Shown here in pieces: positions 34,163 to 42,931 of a stretch of DNA of 64,000 nt (its first letter is position 1; each line of letters starts with the position of its first letter). The notes under the pieces were generated by a model, which did no database searches, was not told the DNA's origin, and saw only the letters and a list, made by a program, of their open reading frames with translations. This DNA comes from Kordia algicida OT-1 (GTDB taxonomy: Bacteria > Bacteroidota > Bacteroidia > Flavobacteriales > Flavobacteriaceae). The translations under genes were made by a program, and so were the position numbers. The stretch is taken from positions 4,065,085-4,129,084 of the forward strand of contig NZ_DS544873.1 of the NCBI RefSeq assembly GCF_000154725.1, given 5' to 3'.

Positions 34163-35300
34163 ATTATCTATAGTGATGCCGTGTCTCAACGAAGCGGAAA
34201 CCTTGGCAATATGTATCAAAAAAGCGCAATCATTTTTTGAAAAACACGGTGTAAACGGAGAAGTTGTCATTGCAGATAATGGAAGTACAGATGGTTCGCA
34301 AGCCATTGCAGAAAAACTCAATGCACGAGTAGTTCCTGTTGCTGAAAAAGGCTATGGAAATGCACTAAAAGGCGGTATCAAAGCAGCGAAAGGAACATAT
34401 GTAATTATGGGCGATGCGGACGACAGCTACGATTTTTCTTCGCTCGAATTATTCCTAGAAAAGCTACGCGAAGGGCATGATTTAGTCATGGGAAATCGCT
34501 TTAAAGGCGGCATCAAAAAAGGTGCGATGCCATTTTTACACAAATACTTGGGAAATCCAGTATTGTCATTTATTGGAAGATTATTTTTCAATATAAAAAT
34601 TGGAGATTTTCATTGTGGCTTACGCGGATTTTCCAAAGAAGCATTTCATAAAATGAACCTCAATACTACGGGAATGGAATTTGCTTCGGAAATGATTGTA
34701 AAATCGAAACTCAACGGACTAACGTTTGCAGAAGTTCCCACCATATTACATCCAGATGGACGCACACGTCCGCCACACTTAAACACATGGAGCGATGGCT
34801 GGCGACACTTGCGTTTCTTACTATTATACAGTCCGCGATGGTTATTTTTATATCCTGCATTTCTGCTGATAATTGTCGGCATTATCCTATCGGGAATTCT
34901 TATAGTAAAACCGTTGGATTTTGGCGGAATCATCTTTGATGTACACACCTTATTATACACCGCGAGTTTTGTCATCATTGGATTTCAGTTTTTAATGTTT
35001 TACGGATTGACGAAAGTTTTTGCGGTAGAAAATGGATTGTTGCCCAAAAGTGATCGTTATCACAAACTATTCAACTATTTCAATCTGGAAAAAGGGTTGA
35101 TTGTTGGTTTTTTAACCTTAGTTGTTGGAATTTATCTCAGCGTTCACGGATTATTAGCTTGGAAAGCGACAAGTTTTAGCGATTTAGATCCTGCGGAAAC
35201 ATTACGTATTATTGTTCCTGCGGTTTTTACGATCATGTTAGGATTGCAAATAATTCTCTTTAGCTTTTTCTTTAGTATTTTAGGCTTAAAAAAGAAGTGA
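34152..35300 (+). CDS. Family-2 glycosyltransferase with C-terminal membrane region (DPM1/GtrB-like)
   Basis: A 382-residue polyprenyl-phosphate sugar synthase-like enzyme. The GT-A domain (1-230) begins SIVMPCLNEAETLAICI, with the nucleotide region ADNGSTDGS, DxD-like GDADDSYDF and an acceptor motif GLRGFSKEAF. About four helices at 235-380 anchor it to the membrane. Enzymes of this type charge undecaprenyl or dolichyl phosphate with a sugar that GT-C enzymes then use, which fits the overlapping gene upstream. Confidence 0.9.
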   Translation: MNPELSIVMPCLNEAETLAICIKKAQSFFEKHGVNGEVVIADNGSTDGSQAIAEKLNARVVPVAEKGYGNALKGGIKAAKGTYVIMGDADDSYDFSSLELFLEKLREGHDLVMGNRFKGGIKKGAMPFLHKYLGNPVLSFIGRLFFNIKIGDFHCGLRGFSKEAFHKMNLNTTGMEFASEMIVKSKLNGLTFAEVPTILHPDGRTRPPHLNTWSDGWRHLRFLLLYSPRWLFLYPAFLLIIVGIILSGILIVKPLDFGGIIFDVHTLLYTASFVIIGFQFLMFYGLTKVFAVENGLLPKSDRYHKLFNYFNLEKGLIVGFLTLVVGIYLSVHGLLAWKATSFSDLDPAETLRIIVPAVFTIMLGLQIILFSFFFSILGLKKK

Positions 35301-35301
35301 T

Positions 35302-36024
35302 TTAGCTTCTAAAAGCACCATATTTTAAAATACAATAAATAGCTCGTACGCCATCTTTCCAATTGATTTTCTTTCCTTCTTCGTATGTACGTCCGTAATA
35401 GGAAATACCAACTTCGTAGATTCTAATTTTCGGAACTCTTGATATTTTTGCAGTAATTTCAGGCTCAAAACCAAAACGTTTTTCCTTTAATTTGATGTTT
35501 TGAATAATAGCTGTTTTAAACATTTTATAGCATGTTTCCATATCTGTCAAATTCAAATTGGTAAACATATTTGATAAAAATGTTAAAAATTTATTTCCGA
35601 TAGTGTGCCAAAAAAACAAGACTCTATGCGGATTATTTCCCATAAATCGCGAACCATATACAACATCTGCATAACCATTTACAATAGGTCTTAGTAAATC
35701 GTTATATTCTTGCGGATCGTATTCTAAATCAGCATCTTGAATTACCAAACAATCACCTGTAGCTTTGCTGATTCCGGTGTGTAACGCAGCTCCTTTTCCG
35801 GTATTAACTTTCTGTTTGAAGAATTGAATATTCGCCGAAGGATTGGCATTCATATATTGACGAATTTTAGCTTCGGTAGCATCCGTTGAACAATCATCTA
35901 CAATAATAATTTCCTTCTCAATATTCTGTATTAAAATGACCTCTTGAACTTTTGTCAAAATTTGGCAAATAGTTGCAGCTTCATTATACGCAGGAATTAT
36001 GATAGAAATTTTTTGTACAGTCAT
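35302..36024 (-). CDS. Family-2 glycosyltransferase
   Basis: A 240-residue GT-A enzyme from the ATG at 36024 ([19 protein letters not shown]). Motifs: [12 protein letters not shown] for nucleotide binding, QDADLEYDP as the DxD site and VYGSRFMG. There are no membrane helices. An 11-codon upstream extension is possible but atypical. It converges on the preceding glycosyltransferase gene (stops 1 base apart). Probably adds a sugar to a lipid or surface glycan. Confidence 0.9.
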   Translation of the reverse strand: MTVQKISIIIPAYNEAATICQILTKVQEVILIQNIEKEIIIVDDCSTDATEAKIRQYMNANPSANIQFFKQKVNTGKGAALHTGISKATGDCLVIQDADLEYDPQEYNDLLRPIVNGYADVVYGSRFMGNNPHRVLFFWHTIGNKFLTFLSNMFTNLNLTDMETCYKMFKTAIIQNIKLKEKRFGFEPEITAKISRVPKIRIYEVGISYYGRTYEEGKKINWKDGVRAIYCILKYGAFRS

Positions 36025-36110
36025 CAGGTTCGTTTCTGAGCATCTAAATGCAAGCACTCAGATTTTCAACTTCTAAAATATGACTTTATTTTTTAATTGA
36101 CAATCAATTG

Positions 36111-38471
36111 TTAAAACTCCAATCGTACCATAAAATTAGGCGTTCTTCCCAACGAAATTTTATCAATAGTTCGCAATTGAAATTCGGCATTTTCTGTGTT
36201 TAGAATAACACGGTAATTTCGGTTCAATATATTCTTCTGATTGTATATATTCAACAACGAAAATCCAAAAGAAGCCTTTAGGTTATTATTTTTAAAAGGT
36301 TTTAGTTCATACTTCGCTGAGAAATCCAAACGATGATAAGGTTGCAAACGTTCCCCATTTCGTTCGCCATACACAATAGCAATATTGTCCGCATTGTCAC
36401 CTTCCAAACCTGTTGCGAAGGTATACGGACGCGAAGTTCGGTAACGCCAGCCAAGTGATAATTCCAAAGCGCCAAATTTCGCCGATTGTACCAAAGACAA
36501 ATAATGGCGAATGTCAAAATTACCCGCAAAAGCATTGGTATTGTTTAAATTATCAAACTGAAAATCGTTTCGTGTTAGTGCATAACTTACCAAACTTGTA
36601 AAATTATAGAAGCGTTTTTTGACCAAAACATCCAAACCTGTAATGGTACTTTCGCCAACAGAAAGCGTGTTGCTTTCTTCTTCAAAACCTCTGGAAAGTG
36701 TTGTTAAATTATTAATTTTTTTATAATACGCTTCTGCATCAATATTCCAAGAATTGTACTGAAAAGTTCCACCAAAACTTACTTGTTCACTTTGTAATAC
36801 GGGAATTGTAGTATCGTTTGCAGCAACCCAAACTTGATTTTCCAACCCAAAAGTTTCTGTTTCAAATTCTATAATCTGACTTATAAATTGATATTGACGT
36901 TCCGCAGAAAAAGTCAAGTTAAATTGTTCATTCAGCTTTTTAGAAATGTGAATTCTTGGTTCAAAAAAGAAATTGCCAAGTTCTGTAGCATAACTTCCGC
37001 GAATGCCTGTAAAAACGTTCCAATCACGAAACTTAAAATGATGTTCGCCAAAAATAGCGTGAATGGTATTTTTAGAATTTTCAGAAGTAATAAAAAAGTC
37101 AGGATCAAAAATAACATCCGATTGTTTTCCGATGGTATAATCTAATTCATTGCGAATCAGCTCATAACCGCCAACGAAAAAATGCTTCTTATTGAGTTGA
37201 TATTCCGATTGAAAATGCAGTCCGATTTCGGTTACTTTATTCTTTTTCACGGTTTCATAATCAAACAAATTTGACAACAATTCTTCGCCGACATATTCAA
37301 AATTATAACGAGAAGCTGTCACGCTTAATTCCGTTGCAAGTTTTGAAGTCCAATCATTTTTCCATGTTGCGCCAATTCCACGATTGTTGATGAATAAATC
37401 ATCTTTAGTTCGTTGATTAATCTCATCAAACTTTGATTCAAAATCAAGTTCATTTTTAGAAAAAATTGAACTTACAGTCAACTGACTATTTTTAGAAAGA
37501 TTGGCAATGATTTTAGCTGTAAAATCTACAAAATAATAGCTATTATTTGTTTGCGAAAGTACATCACTAAAGGTTTCGTTGTTATCAGTAATTTTTGTGT
37601 TTTGAAAAATTTGCTCTGAAAATTCGTCAAATGTAACCGTTTCAAACGCATCCGAATACGAGCGACGAAAGGAAGTGATAACCGCTACGTCTTCGCCAAT
37701 TGGTTGCTGTACAAACGCATCGACATAAATCATATTTGCGCCCAATCCGACAATGGTTTTCTTAGGAATTTTGGAAAGCGATTGAATGTCAATAACACCC
37801 GAAATATGATTTCCGTAGCGTGCAGCAGCAGCATTTTTATAAATTTTTACATTTTCGATTACATACGGATTAAAAGACGAAATCATTCCAAAAAAATGAT
37901 CGTATTGATACATTTTAATATGATCCCACAAAATCAAATTTTGGTCAGGAGTTCCACCACGAATATTCAATCCTGTTGAGGTTTCGTCTGGACTTTGAAT
38001 GCCTGGAATTAACTGTACACTTTGCAATACATCTGGCTCCACAAAACCTGGCAACACTTGAAAATCTTTGGGAATTGCTTCAATGGCGCCATCTATATTT
38101 TTAGAAAAACCTGTTGTTAAATATTCAGAAATGATAACTTTATCTAAATCAATTATACGTTCTTTTAACGTTTTTTGCTGCTTTTTACGAACTTTTAGCA
38201 CATACGTTTTTGCCGTAATTTTTTGAAAAGATAAATTCGTTTGGCGTGAAATTGCTTTTAAATTTCCAGACAGTGTTGGCGGAATTTTTTTAAGTGTGAT
38301 AAACTTTCCCTGAACAATTTTTGAGTTGTATGAAATGCTAATATCGTAGCGTTCTTCAATATCAGTGAGTACTTTTTTAAGTGGCGTATTGTCATAAGCC
38401 GTTGTACGTTCTTGCGAATGCAATGCTTGGAAACATATAAGTAAAATATAAACTAAATATGCTTTTTTCAT
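36111..38471 (-). CDS. TonB-dependent receptor with STN signalling domain (FecA-like)
   Basis: A 786-residue outer-membrane receptor. After the signal peptide (AYLVYILLICFQALHSQ) is a secretin/TonB N-terminal (STN) domain (about 20-95; PLKKVLTDIEERYDISISYNSKI), then the plug (VEPDVLQSVQLIPGIQSPDE...LNIRGGTPDQNLILWDHIKMY) and a 22-strand-type barrel ending in a terminal aromatic strand (RTPNFMVRLEF). Its start codon follows the fecR stop with no gap. STN-bearing receptors signal to FecR and FecI when they bind ligand, so this is the input of a surface-signalling system. Ligand unknown. Confidence 0.93.
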   Translation of the reverse strand: MKKAYLVYILLICFQALHSQERTTAYDNTPLKKVLTDIEERYDISISYNSKIVQGKFITLKKIPPTLSGNLKAISRQTNLSFQKITAKTYVLKVRKKQQKTLKERIIDLDKVIISEYLTTGFSKNIDGAIEAIPKDFQVLPGFVEPDVLQSVQLIPGIQSPDETSTGLNIRGGTPDQNLILWDHIKMYQYDHFFGMISSFNPYVIENVKIYKNAAAARYGNHISGVIDIQSLSKIPKKTIVGLGANMIYVDAFVQQPIGEDVAVITSFRRSYSDAFETVTFDEFSEQIFQNTKITDNNETFSDVLSQTNNSYYFVDFTAKIIANLSKNSQLTVSSIFSKNELDFESKFDEINQRTKDDLFINNRGIGATWKNDWTSKLATELSVTASRYNFEYVGEELLSNLFDYETVKKNKVTEIGLHFQSEYQLNKKHFFVGGYELIRNELDYTIGKQSDVIFDPDFFITSENSKNTIHAIFGEHHFKFRDWNVFTGIRGSYATELGNFFFEPRIHISKKLNEQFNLTFSAERQYQFISQIIEFETETFGLENQVWVAANDTTIPVLQSEQVSFGGTFQYNSWNIDAEAYYKKINNLTTLSRGFEEESNTLSVGESTITGLDVLVKKRFYNFTSLVSYALTRNDFQFDNLNNTNAFAGNFDIRHYLSLVQSAKFGALELSLGWRYRTSRPYTFATGLEGDNADNIAIVYGERNGERLQPYHRLDFSAKYELKPFKNNNLKASFGFSLLNIYNQKNILNRNYRVILNTENAEFQLRTIDKISLGRTPNFMVRLEF

Positions 38472-39380
38472 TTACCTTTTTGAGAGCGTCACTACGTTAT
38501 CATTCAATGTGTAATCAATATCCATTGCTTCAAAAACTGTTTGTAATGCAACAGCACGATTGTTGTTGGTAAAGCGTCCTGTAAAACGTTCTTTGGTGAA
38601 ACTTTCGGTGTTTTTTATTTGAAGTTGATATTGATTTTCTAAAGCTTCAATGACTTCCGATAATGGTGTTTCCATAAAAGAACTTTGCCCTGAAAGCCAA
38701 TTTTTTTCTGTAGTGTCAAATGTCCAATTGCTAACAACATTTTGATACGTTCGTACAGCTTTTCCTTTGGTTAAAATATGTTCAGCTTTTGCTGTATTTA
38801 TTACATTTACCTTTCCTGAGTAGCATTGTACTTCAAAGAAATCTTCGTTAGTATTTACATTAAATGTTGTTCCTAAAACTTGTACACTTCCTTCTTTTGT
38901 AATAACCGTAAACGTAGCACCTTTTGTAACTTTAAAATAGGCTTCTCCATCTAGATGCAATGTTCGATTATTATTCCAGTTGTCTTTATCGTAAAATACC
39001 GTTGATTTTGCATTTAAAGTAACTTCTGAACCATCAGGAAGATTTACAGCAAGTTGTTGTCCAAAATCTGTTTCAAAACTTGTATTTGAAGTTTTCATAA
39101 AAAAGTAAAATCCAAACAACAAAACCAATGAAGCCGCAACAGCATACACATAGCGTAAGTTAAGCTTTCTCACCTTTGGTTGTGTTGCTATTTTCTCTTT
39201 GATTTTAGCCAAAGCAGTAGCTTCATCATACGCAGGATCGCTTAATTTTTCCGTTGCGCTGATAATTTTAGCATAGGCTTTGTAATCTTCTGATTGTTCA
39301 AAAGCATGCTGTTCTTCTGGAGTCAATTCTCCACTAAGCCATTTTGCTATGTCTATTTCGTTATTTTTTTCACTATTCAT
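38472..39380 (-). CDS. FecR-family anti-sigma factor
   Basis: A 302-residue single-pass regulator. A short cytoplasmic N-domain (IDIAKWLSGELTPEEQHAFEQS) is followed by one membrane helix (YVYAVAASLVLLFGFYFFM), a FecR domain (TDFGQQLAVNLPDGSEVTLNAKSTV...LDGEAYFKV...VLGTTFNV) and a C-terminal DUF4974 domain (LSEVIEALENQYQLQI...FTGRFTNNNRAVALQTVF). It should hold the sigma factor and receive the signal from the receptor. A candidate ECF promoter (39396-39430) lies directly before it. Confidence 0.93.
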   Translation of the reverse strand: MNSEKNNEIDIAKWLSGELTPEEQHAFEQSEDYKAYAKIISATEKLSDPAYDEATALAKIKEKIATQPKVRKLNLRYVYAVAASLVLLFGFYFFMKTSNTSFETDFGQQLAVNLPDGSEVTLNAKSTVFYDKDNWNNNRTLHLDGEAYFKVTKGATFTVITKEGSVQVLGTTFNVNTNEDFFEVQCYSGKVNVINTAKAEHILTKGKAVRTYQNVVSNWTFDTTEKNWLSGQSSFMETPLSEVIEALENQYQLQIKNTESFTKERFTGRFTNNNRAVALQTVFEAMDIDYTLNDNVVTLSKR

Positions 39381-39395
39381 GATGTCTCACTTATC

Positions 39396-39430
39396 TTATA
39401 GACAACTCAAAAGTTGCTTACCCTACCTTT
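39396..39430 (-). promoter_or_regulatory. Candidate ECF-sigma promoter before fecR
   Basis: Minus strand: AAAGGTAGGG (39430-39421), 12 bases, GAGTTGTCTATAA (39408-39396). The same two blocks with the same spacing occur before the lipoprotein at 40128. It lies in the 50-base gap between the sigma and fecR genes, 15 bases before the fecR ATG. Confidence 0.75.
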
Positions 39431-39940
39431 TTAAATATCACCAATTTCTTTTCTGAGCGTTTTCAGTGCATTCCGCATACGCTTTTCAACAGCTTTTTTT
39501 GAAATATCGAGAAAAACAGCAATTTCTGCATAGGTTTTTTTGTCAATTCGATTCAGCAAAAATACTTCGCGTTGTTTTTCAGATAAACCGGCAATGGCAT
39601 TTTCTAATTTGGTTAAAAATTCTTTTTCTTCTAATAAAAACTCCGGACTTTCCACATCGACTTCCGACTTTTTCGTTTGTTGATGTTGTAGCACAATTTT
39701 CTGATGTTTTACGACATTCAAAAAAGCATTATTGGCAACTCTTTTCAAAAAGAATAAAGCGTTTGCAAACGGAATCTTTTTACAATTATTCCACAACTTA
39801 ATATAAGCTTCTTGTACTAAGTCTTCCGCCAAATTTTCATCACCACATTTATAGTAAATATAGTTACGCAACGTTCTAGAATGCTGCTTAAAAAGCGCAT
39901 CAAAATGTTGAGACTCACAAACTGATTTTTTAGGCTTCAA
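39431..39940 (-). CDS. FecI-like ECF RNA polymerase sigma factor
   Basis: A 169-residue sigma-70 factor with only regions 2 and 4. Region 2 is seen in LRNYIYYKCGDENLAEDLVQEAYIKLW, region 4 in LSEKQREVFLLNRIDKKTYAEIAVFLDISKKAVEKRMRNALKTLRKEIG. The start is TTG at 39940: the frame closes at a TAA at 39965-39967 and has no ATG, and the resulting N-terminus (KPKKSVCESQHFDALFKQH) is normal for flavobacterial FecI-like factors. A housekeeping-type -7 box is at 39975-39982. It should drive the paired promoters at 39396 and 40055. Confidence 0.93.
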   Translation of the reverse strand: MKPKKSVCESQHFDALFKQHSRTLRNYIYYKCGDENLAEDLVQEAYIKLWNNCKKIPFANALFFLKRVANNAFLNVVKHQKIVLQHQQTKKSEVDVESPEFLLEEKEFLTKLENAIAGLSEKQREVFLLNRIDKKTYAEIAVFLDISKKAVEKRMRNALKTLRKEIGDI

Positions 39941-39974
39941 TGTGTTGAAAGTTATCTTGTAAATTTATTCGAAT

Positions 39975-39982
39975 CAAAAGTA
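39975..39982 (-). promoter_or_regulatory. -7 box of the ECF sigma gene
   Basis: Minus-strand TACTTTTG fits TAnnTTTG, 34 bases before the TTG start. This suggests that the sigma gene is made by the housekeeping sigma while fecR and the receptor have the ECF promoter. Confidence 0.5.
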
Positions 39983-40054
39983 TAGAAAAAATTATAATCA
40001 CTAAAGCTCTGAAAATCAGTAAAATAAAAAATATTTTTTAAATTTTATTTTGCA

Positions 40055-40089
40055 AAGGTAGGGCGCAATGCAATCGAGTTGTCTATAAT
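40055..40089 (+). promoter_or_regulatory. Candidate ECF-sigma promoter before the repeat lipoprotein
   Basis: AAAGGTAGGG (40055-40064), 12 bases, GAGTTGTCTATAA (40077-40089), identical blocks and spacing to 39396-39430. It lies 38 bases before the ATG at 40128. Confidence 0.75.
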
Positions 40090-40127
40090 TTGTAAACCCA
40101 AAAACAAACAATCTAAATTAAATATTT

Positions 40128-41012
40128 ATGAAAAAGTTTCTAAAATTCTCACTCATCCTAGCACTTGCTATTTTTACATTTTCTTGTAGTAACGACAATA
40201 CAGATGTAATTCCCGAAGAAGAAAGTACAGTAGTAAACGCTACTTTGAAAGCAAACTTAACAACGTATGCAAGAACAGCAACGACTACTAATCAAGCTGA
40301 AAATGTATTTGAAAATAACAATGAAAATAGCGATTCAATTGATAGCTGTTTTACTCTAAATTATCCGTATACAGTTACTAACGGTACTGATAATGTTGTT
40401 GTAAACAACGATCAAGAAGCAGAAGCATATGCAAACTTAGGATATATGCCAGCATTTCCGTTAACCATTACAATGGCAGACGGAAACGTAGTAACAGTTG
40501 CAGACGAATTTGAACTTTTTCAAGTTTTGGAAGACTGTATAGGTGGCGATATTGATCCTATTGGAAACGATTGTTTTGAATTTAACTTCCCATTAACCGT
40601 GGAAACAATAGATGGAGCAACAGTAGTTGTAAACGATGAATTTGAATTATTTTCTGTTGAAGATGCCATCGGTTTTGCATACCCAATTACTGTAACGGTA
40701 GGAAATGATATTGTAACTATAAACAGTGATGCAGATTTTGATGCTTTATATAACGATTGCTATGATATTGAACCATGTGATGATTGCGGAACAATCTGTT
40801 TTGAAATCGTATTCCCTTTAACGTTGGTAGATGATAGCGGAAACGTAACAACGGTAAACGATGAAGACGAATTTTTTACATACTTAGATGGTTTAGCAGA
40901 CGATGCATTCTTTACAATTACTTATCCAATGACTATTGAGTATGAAGATGGTACGCAAGCAACAATTAATAGTGATGATGAATTAACAGCAGCATTTGAC
41001 GCTTGTAATTAA
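40128..41012 (+). CDS. Repeat-containing acidic lipoprotein, probable sigma-regulon member
   Basis: A 294-residue lipoprotein (signal peptide with lipobox FSC, about Cys20). After a Thr/Asn-rich linker come six short beta modules of about 30 residues with the pattern [YF]P-x-T-[VIL]-x6-8-V-[TV]-[VI]-N/A-D-x-[DE]-[EA]-[FL]; examples are FPLTITMADGNVVTVADEFE and YPMTIEYEDGTQATINSDDE. Cys residues recur at the module borders (SCF, DCF, DCY, CDDCGTICF, DAC). No known family is recognised. It faces the sigma gene and has the same ECF-type promoter as fecR, so its product is probably co-induced with the TonB receptor and could be a surface partner of it. Confidence 0.8.
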   Translation: MKKFLKFSLILALAIFTFSCSNDNTDVIPEEESTVVNATLKANLTTYARTATTTNQAENVFENNNENSDSIDSCFTLNYPYTVTNGTDNVVVNNDQEAEAYANLGYMPAFPLTITMADGNVVTVADEFELFQVLEDCIGGDIDPIGNDCFEFNFPLTVETIDGATVVVNDEFELFSVEDAIGFAYPITVTVGNDIVTINSDADFDALYNDCYDIEPCDDCGTICFEIVFPLTLVDDSGNVTTVNDEDEFFTYLDGLADDAFFTITYPMTIEYEDGTQATINSDDELTAAFDACN

Positions 41013-41082
41013 TAGCGTTTAGTTACGACGACATTACTAACAATACGTTTTTAAGCCAACGTAAAGTTCTTAATTACTCACC

Positions 41083-41118
41083 AAAACCCTTGTTTCAACA
41101 GAAGCAAGGGTTTTATTT
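41083..41118 (+). terminator. Terminator after the repeat lipoprotein
   Basis: AAAACCCTTG (41083-41092) pairs with CAAGGGTTTT (41105-41114), followed by ATTT. Confidence 0.8.
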
Positions 41119-41141
41119 GCTATGAATTGAATGATAAAACA

Positions 41142-41357
41142 ATGAAGTATAAATTCCCTAAAAAACGATTATTGATCTTTTTTCTGGTATTGGTGGTTTT
41201 ATGTTGGATTTTGTTTCAGGATAAAATTCAAACTATTGGAGACAATTCTGTAAAAGTGATTGAATCTTTTTCGTTAGTTATTGGAACCTCTGTAGCTATA
41301 GCGATTACAGTCAAAATAATTATGAATAGTAAAAAGAACAAAGAGAAAAAGAAGTAG
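41142..41357 (+). CDS. Small membrane protein of unknown function
   Basis: A 71-residue protein from the ATG at 41142. It has a basic N-terminus, helix 1 (LLIFFLVLVVLCWILFQ), a short loop (DKIQTIGDNSVKVIE), helix 2 (SFSLVIGTSVAIAITVKIIM) and a Lys-rich tail (NSKKNKEKKK). No family is recognised. A TTG at 41127 extends the frame by five codons but the ATG is preferred. Confidence 0.6.
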   Translation: MKYKFPKKRLLIFFLVLVVLCWILFQDKIQTIGDNSVKVIESFSLVIGTSVAIAITVKIIMNSKKNKEKKK

Positions 41358-41419
41358 TAAAACATAAATTTTATAAGAAGTCAAATTCTTTTCAGAACTT
41401 TACATTCAAAATAATTGCT

Positions 41420-42019
41420 ATGAATTCAGACGCCACAAAAGAATATTGGTCACAACGTTACAAAGATAACAGCACAGGTTGGGATATTGGTTCGCCATCT
41501 ACACCATTAAAAACGTATATCGATCAATTAAAAGATAGAAATCTCAAAATTTTAATTCCAGGTGCAGGAAATGCGTATGAAGCCGAATATTTACTACAAC
41601 AAGGATTTACAAACATTTATATTTTAGACATTTCTGAAATTCCACTGCAAGAATTTAAACAGCGAAATCCCGAATTTCCTTCAGATCGTTTGCTCTGTGA
41701 TGATTTTTTTACACATAAAAACACGTATGATCTTATCATTGAACAAACGTTCTTTTGTTCGTTTCCTCCGTTGCCAGAAACACGCGCACAATATGCAAAA
41801 CACATGGCTGATTTACTAAATCCGAATGGGAAATTAGTGGGCTTGTGGTTTGATTTTCCATTAACCGATGATTTGGAAAAACGTCCGTTTGGTGGAAGCA
41901 AAGAAGAATATTTGGAATATTTTAAACCATATTTTGACGTAAAAACATTTGAAAAAGCATACAACTCTATCGCGCCACGTGCAGGCAATGAACTTTTCGG
42001 AATTTTTATAAAAAGTTAA
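41420..42019 (+). CDS. TPMT-like SAM-dependent methyltransferase
   Basis: A 199-residue class I methyltransferase of the thiopurine S-methyltransferase-like family. It begins EYWSQRYKDNSTGWDIGSPSTPL, typical of TPMT proteins. The SAM-binding motif I is KILIPGAGNAYEAEYL, with the acidic residue in IYILDIS; the post-motif is LICDDFF-like (LLCDDFFTH), then YDLIIEQTFFCSFPP. The substrate in bacteria is usually a soft nucleophile (S, Se, Te) but is not known here. Stand-alone gene. Confidence 0.9.
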   Translation: MNSDATKEYWSQRYKDNSTGWDIGSPSTPLKTYIDQLKDRNLKILIPGAGNAYEAEYLLQQGFTNIYILDISEIPLQEFKQRNPEFPSDRLLCDDFFTHKNTYDLIIEQTFFCSFPPLPETRAQYAKHMADLLNPNGKLVGLWFDFPLTDDLEKRPFGGSKEEYLEYFKPYFDVKTFEKAYNSIAPRAGNELFGIFIKS

Positions 42020-42118
42020 AATCTGTTAAAAAAAGAAAGGACTTGTAATTAATTCGACAAATTCAGGAACTAATAAAAAAGTGACCCGAAAGGTTACTTG
42101 CAAGACCAATCTATTTTT

Positions 42119-42931
42119 ATGAAATTGATTCCATTATTCTTGGTGATTTCCTTGTTGTTCGGTATAACAGCATGTGAAACTAACGAAAAAGAAACTTCCA
42201 AAACAACAAGCAAAGTTGTTGAAACTACTCAAATAGAAGACACAAAATCCGTAGATAAAGCCACCAAAATTTTGCAGGAAACCATTAAAGCACACGGTGG
42301 CACTTTGTACGATCAGGCGAATTACCAATTTGAATTTCGTGGAAAAACATTTCGTTTCAAAAATAACGGAAACGAATATAGATACGAGCTAGAAACTACA
42401 AAAGGCGGAACAAAAACACTTGATGTTCTTGAAAACGGAGACTTTTCACGCCAAGTGGACAATAAAGAAGTAACACTTTCCGAAAAAAAGAAAAACAGCG
42501 CAATTGGTTCGGTCAATTCCGTAATCTACTTTGCAACTTTACCTCACAAATTAAAAGATGCCGCTGTAAACAAAGAGTTTGTAGCGGAAACCACAATTAA
42601 AGGACAAAAATACGATGTTTTAAAAATTACATTCAATGAAGAAGGCGGTGGCGAAGATTATGATGATGAATACCATTATTGGATCAATCAAAAGACAAAA
42701 AAAATAGATTATTTGGCATACAACTACCAAGTAAATGATGGTGGTGTTCGTTTTAGAAGCGCTTATAATAGACGTGTGGTTGATGGAATTACATTTCAAG
42801 ATTATATCAATTACAAAGCCGAAGTTGCTACGCCACTAAAGGATTTGCCAGCATTATATGAAAGAGGAGAACTCAAAGAATTATCTAAAATAGAAACTCA
42901 AAAAGTAATCAATTTAAACAACAAGTCATGA
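42119..42931 (+). CDS. Lipoprotein, DUF6503-like
   Basis: A 270-residue lipoprotein from the ATG at 42119, with lipobox ITAC (about Cys18). The core (AHGGTLYDQANYQFEFRGKTFRFKNNGNEYRYE...YHYWINQKTKKIDYLAYNYQVNDGGVRFRSAYN) resembles flavobacterial lipoproteins now called DUF6503, recalled from memory. It looks like a beta-rich LolA/LppX-like half barrel that may carry lipids. Its stop overlaps the next start by 4 bases, so the two are co-translated. Confidence 0.7.
   Translation: MKLIPLFLVISLLFGITACETNEKETSKTTSKVVETTQIEDTKSVDKATKILQETIKAHGGTLYDQANYQFEFRGKTFRFKNNGNEYRYELETTKGGTKTLDVLENGDFSRQVDNKEVTLSEKKKNSAIGSVNSVIYFATLPHKLKDAAVNKEFVAETTIKGQKYDVLKITFNEEGGGEDYDDEYHYWINQKTKKIDYLAYNYQVNDGGVRFRSAYNRRVVDGITFQDYINYKAEVATPLKDLPALYERGELKELSKIETQKVINLNNKS

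Noticed and set aside
41617-41988. 123-codon minus-strand ORF opposite the TPMT-like gene
   Set aside because: The forward strand encodes a complete methyltransferase; the reverse frame lacks family features.
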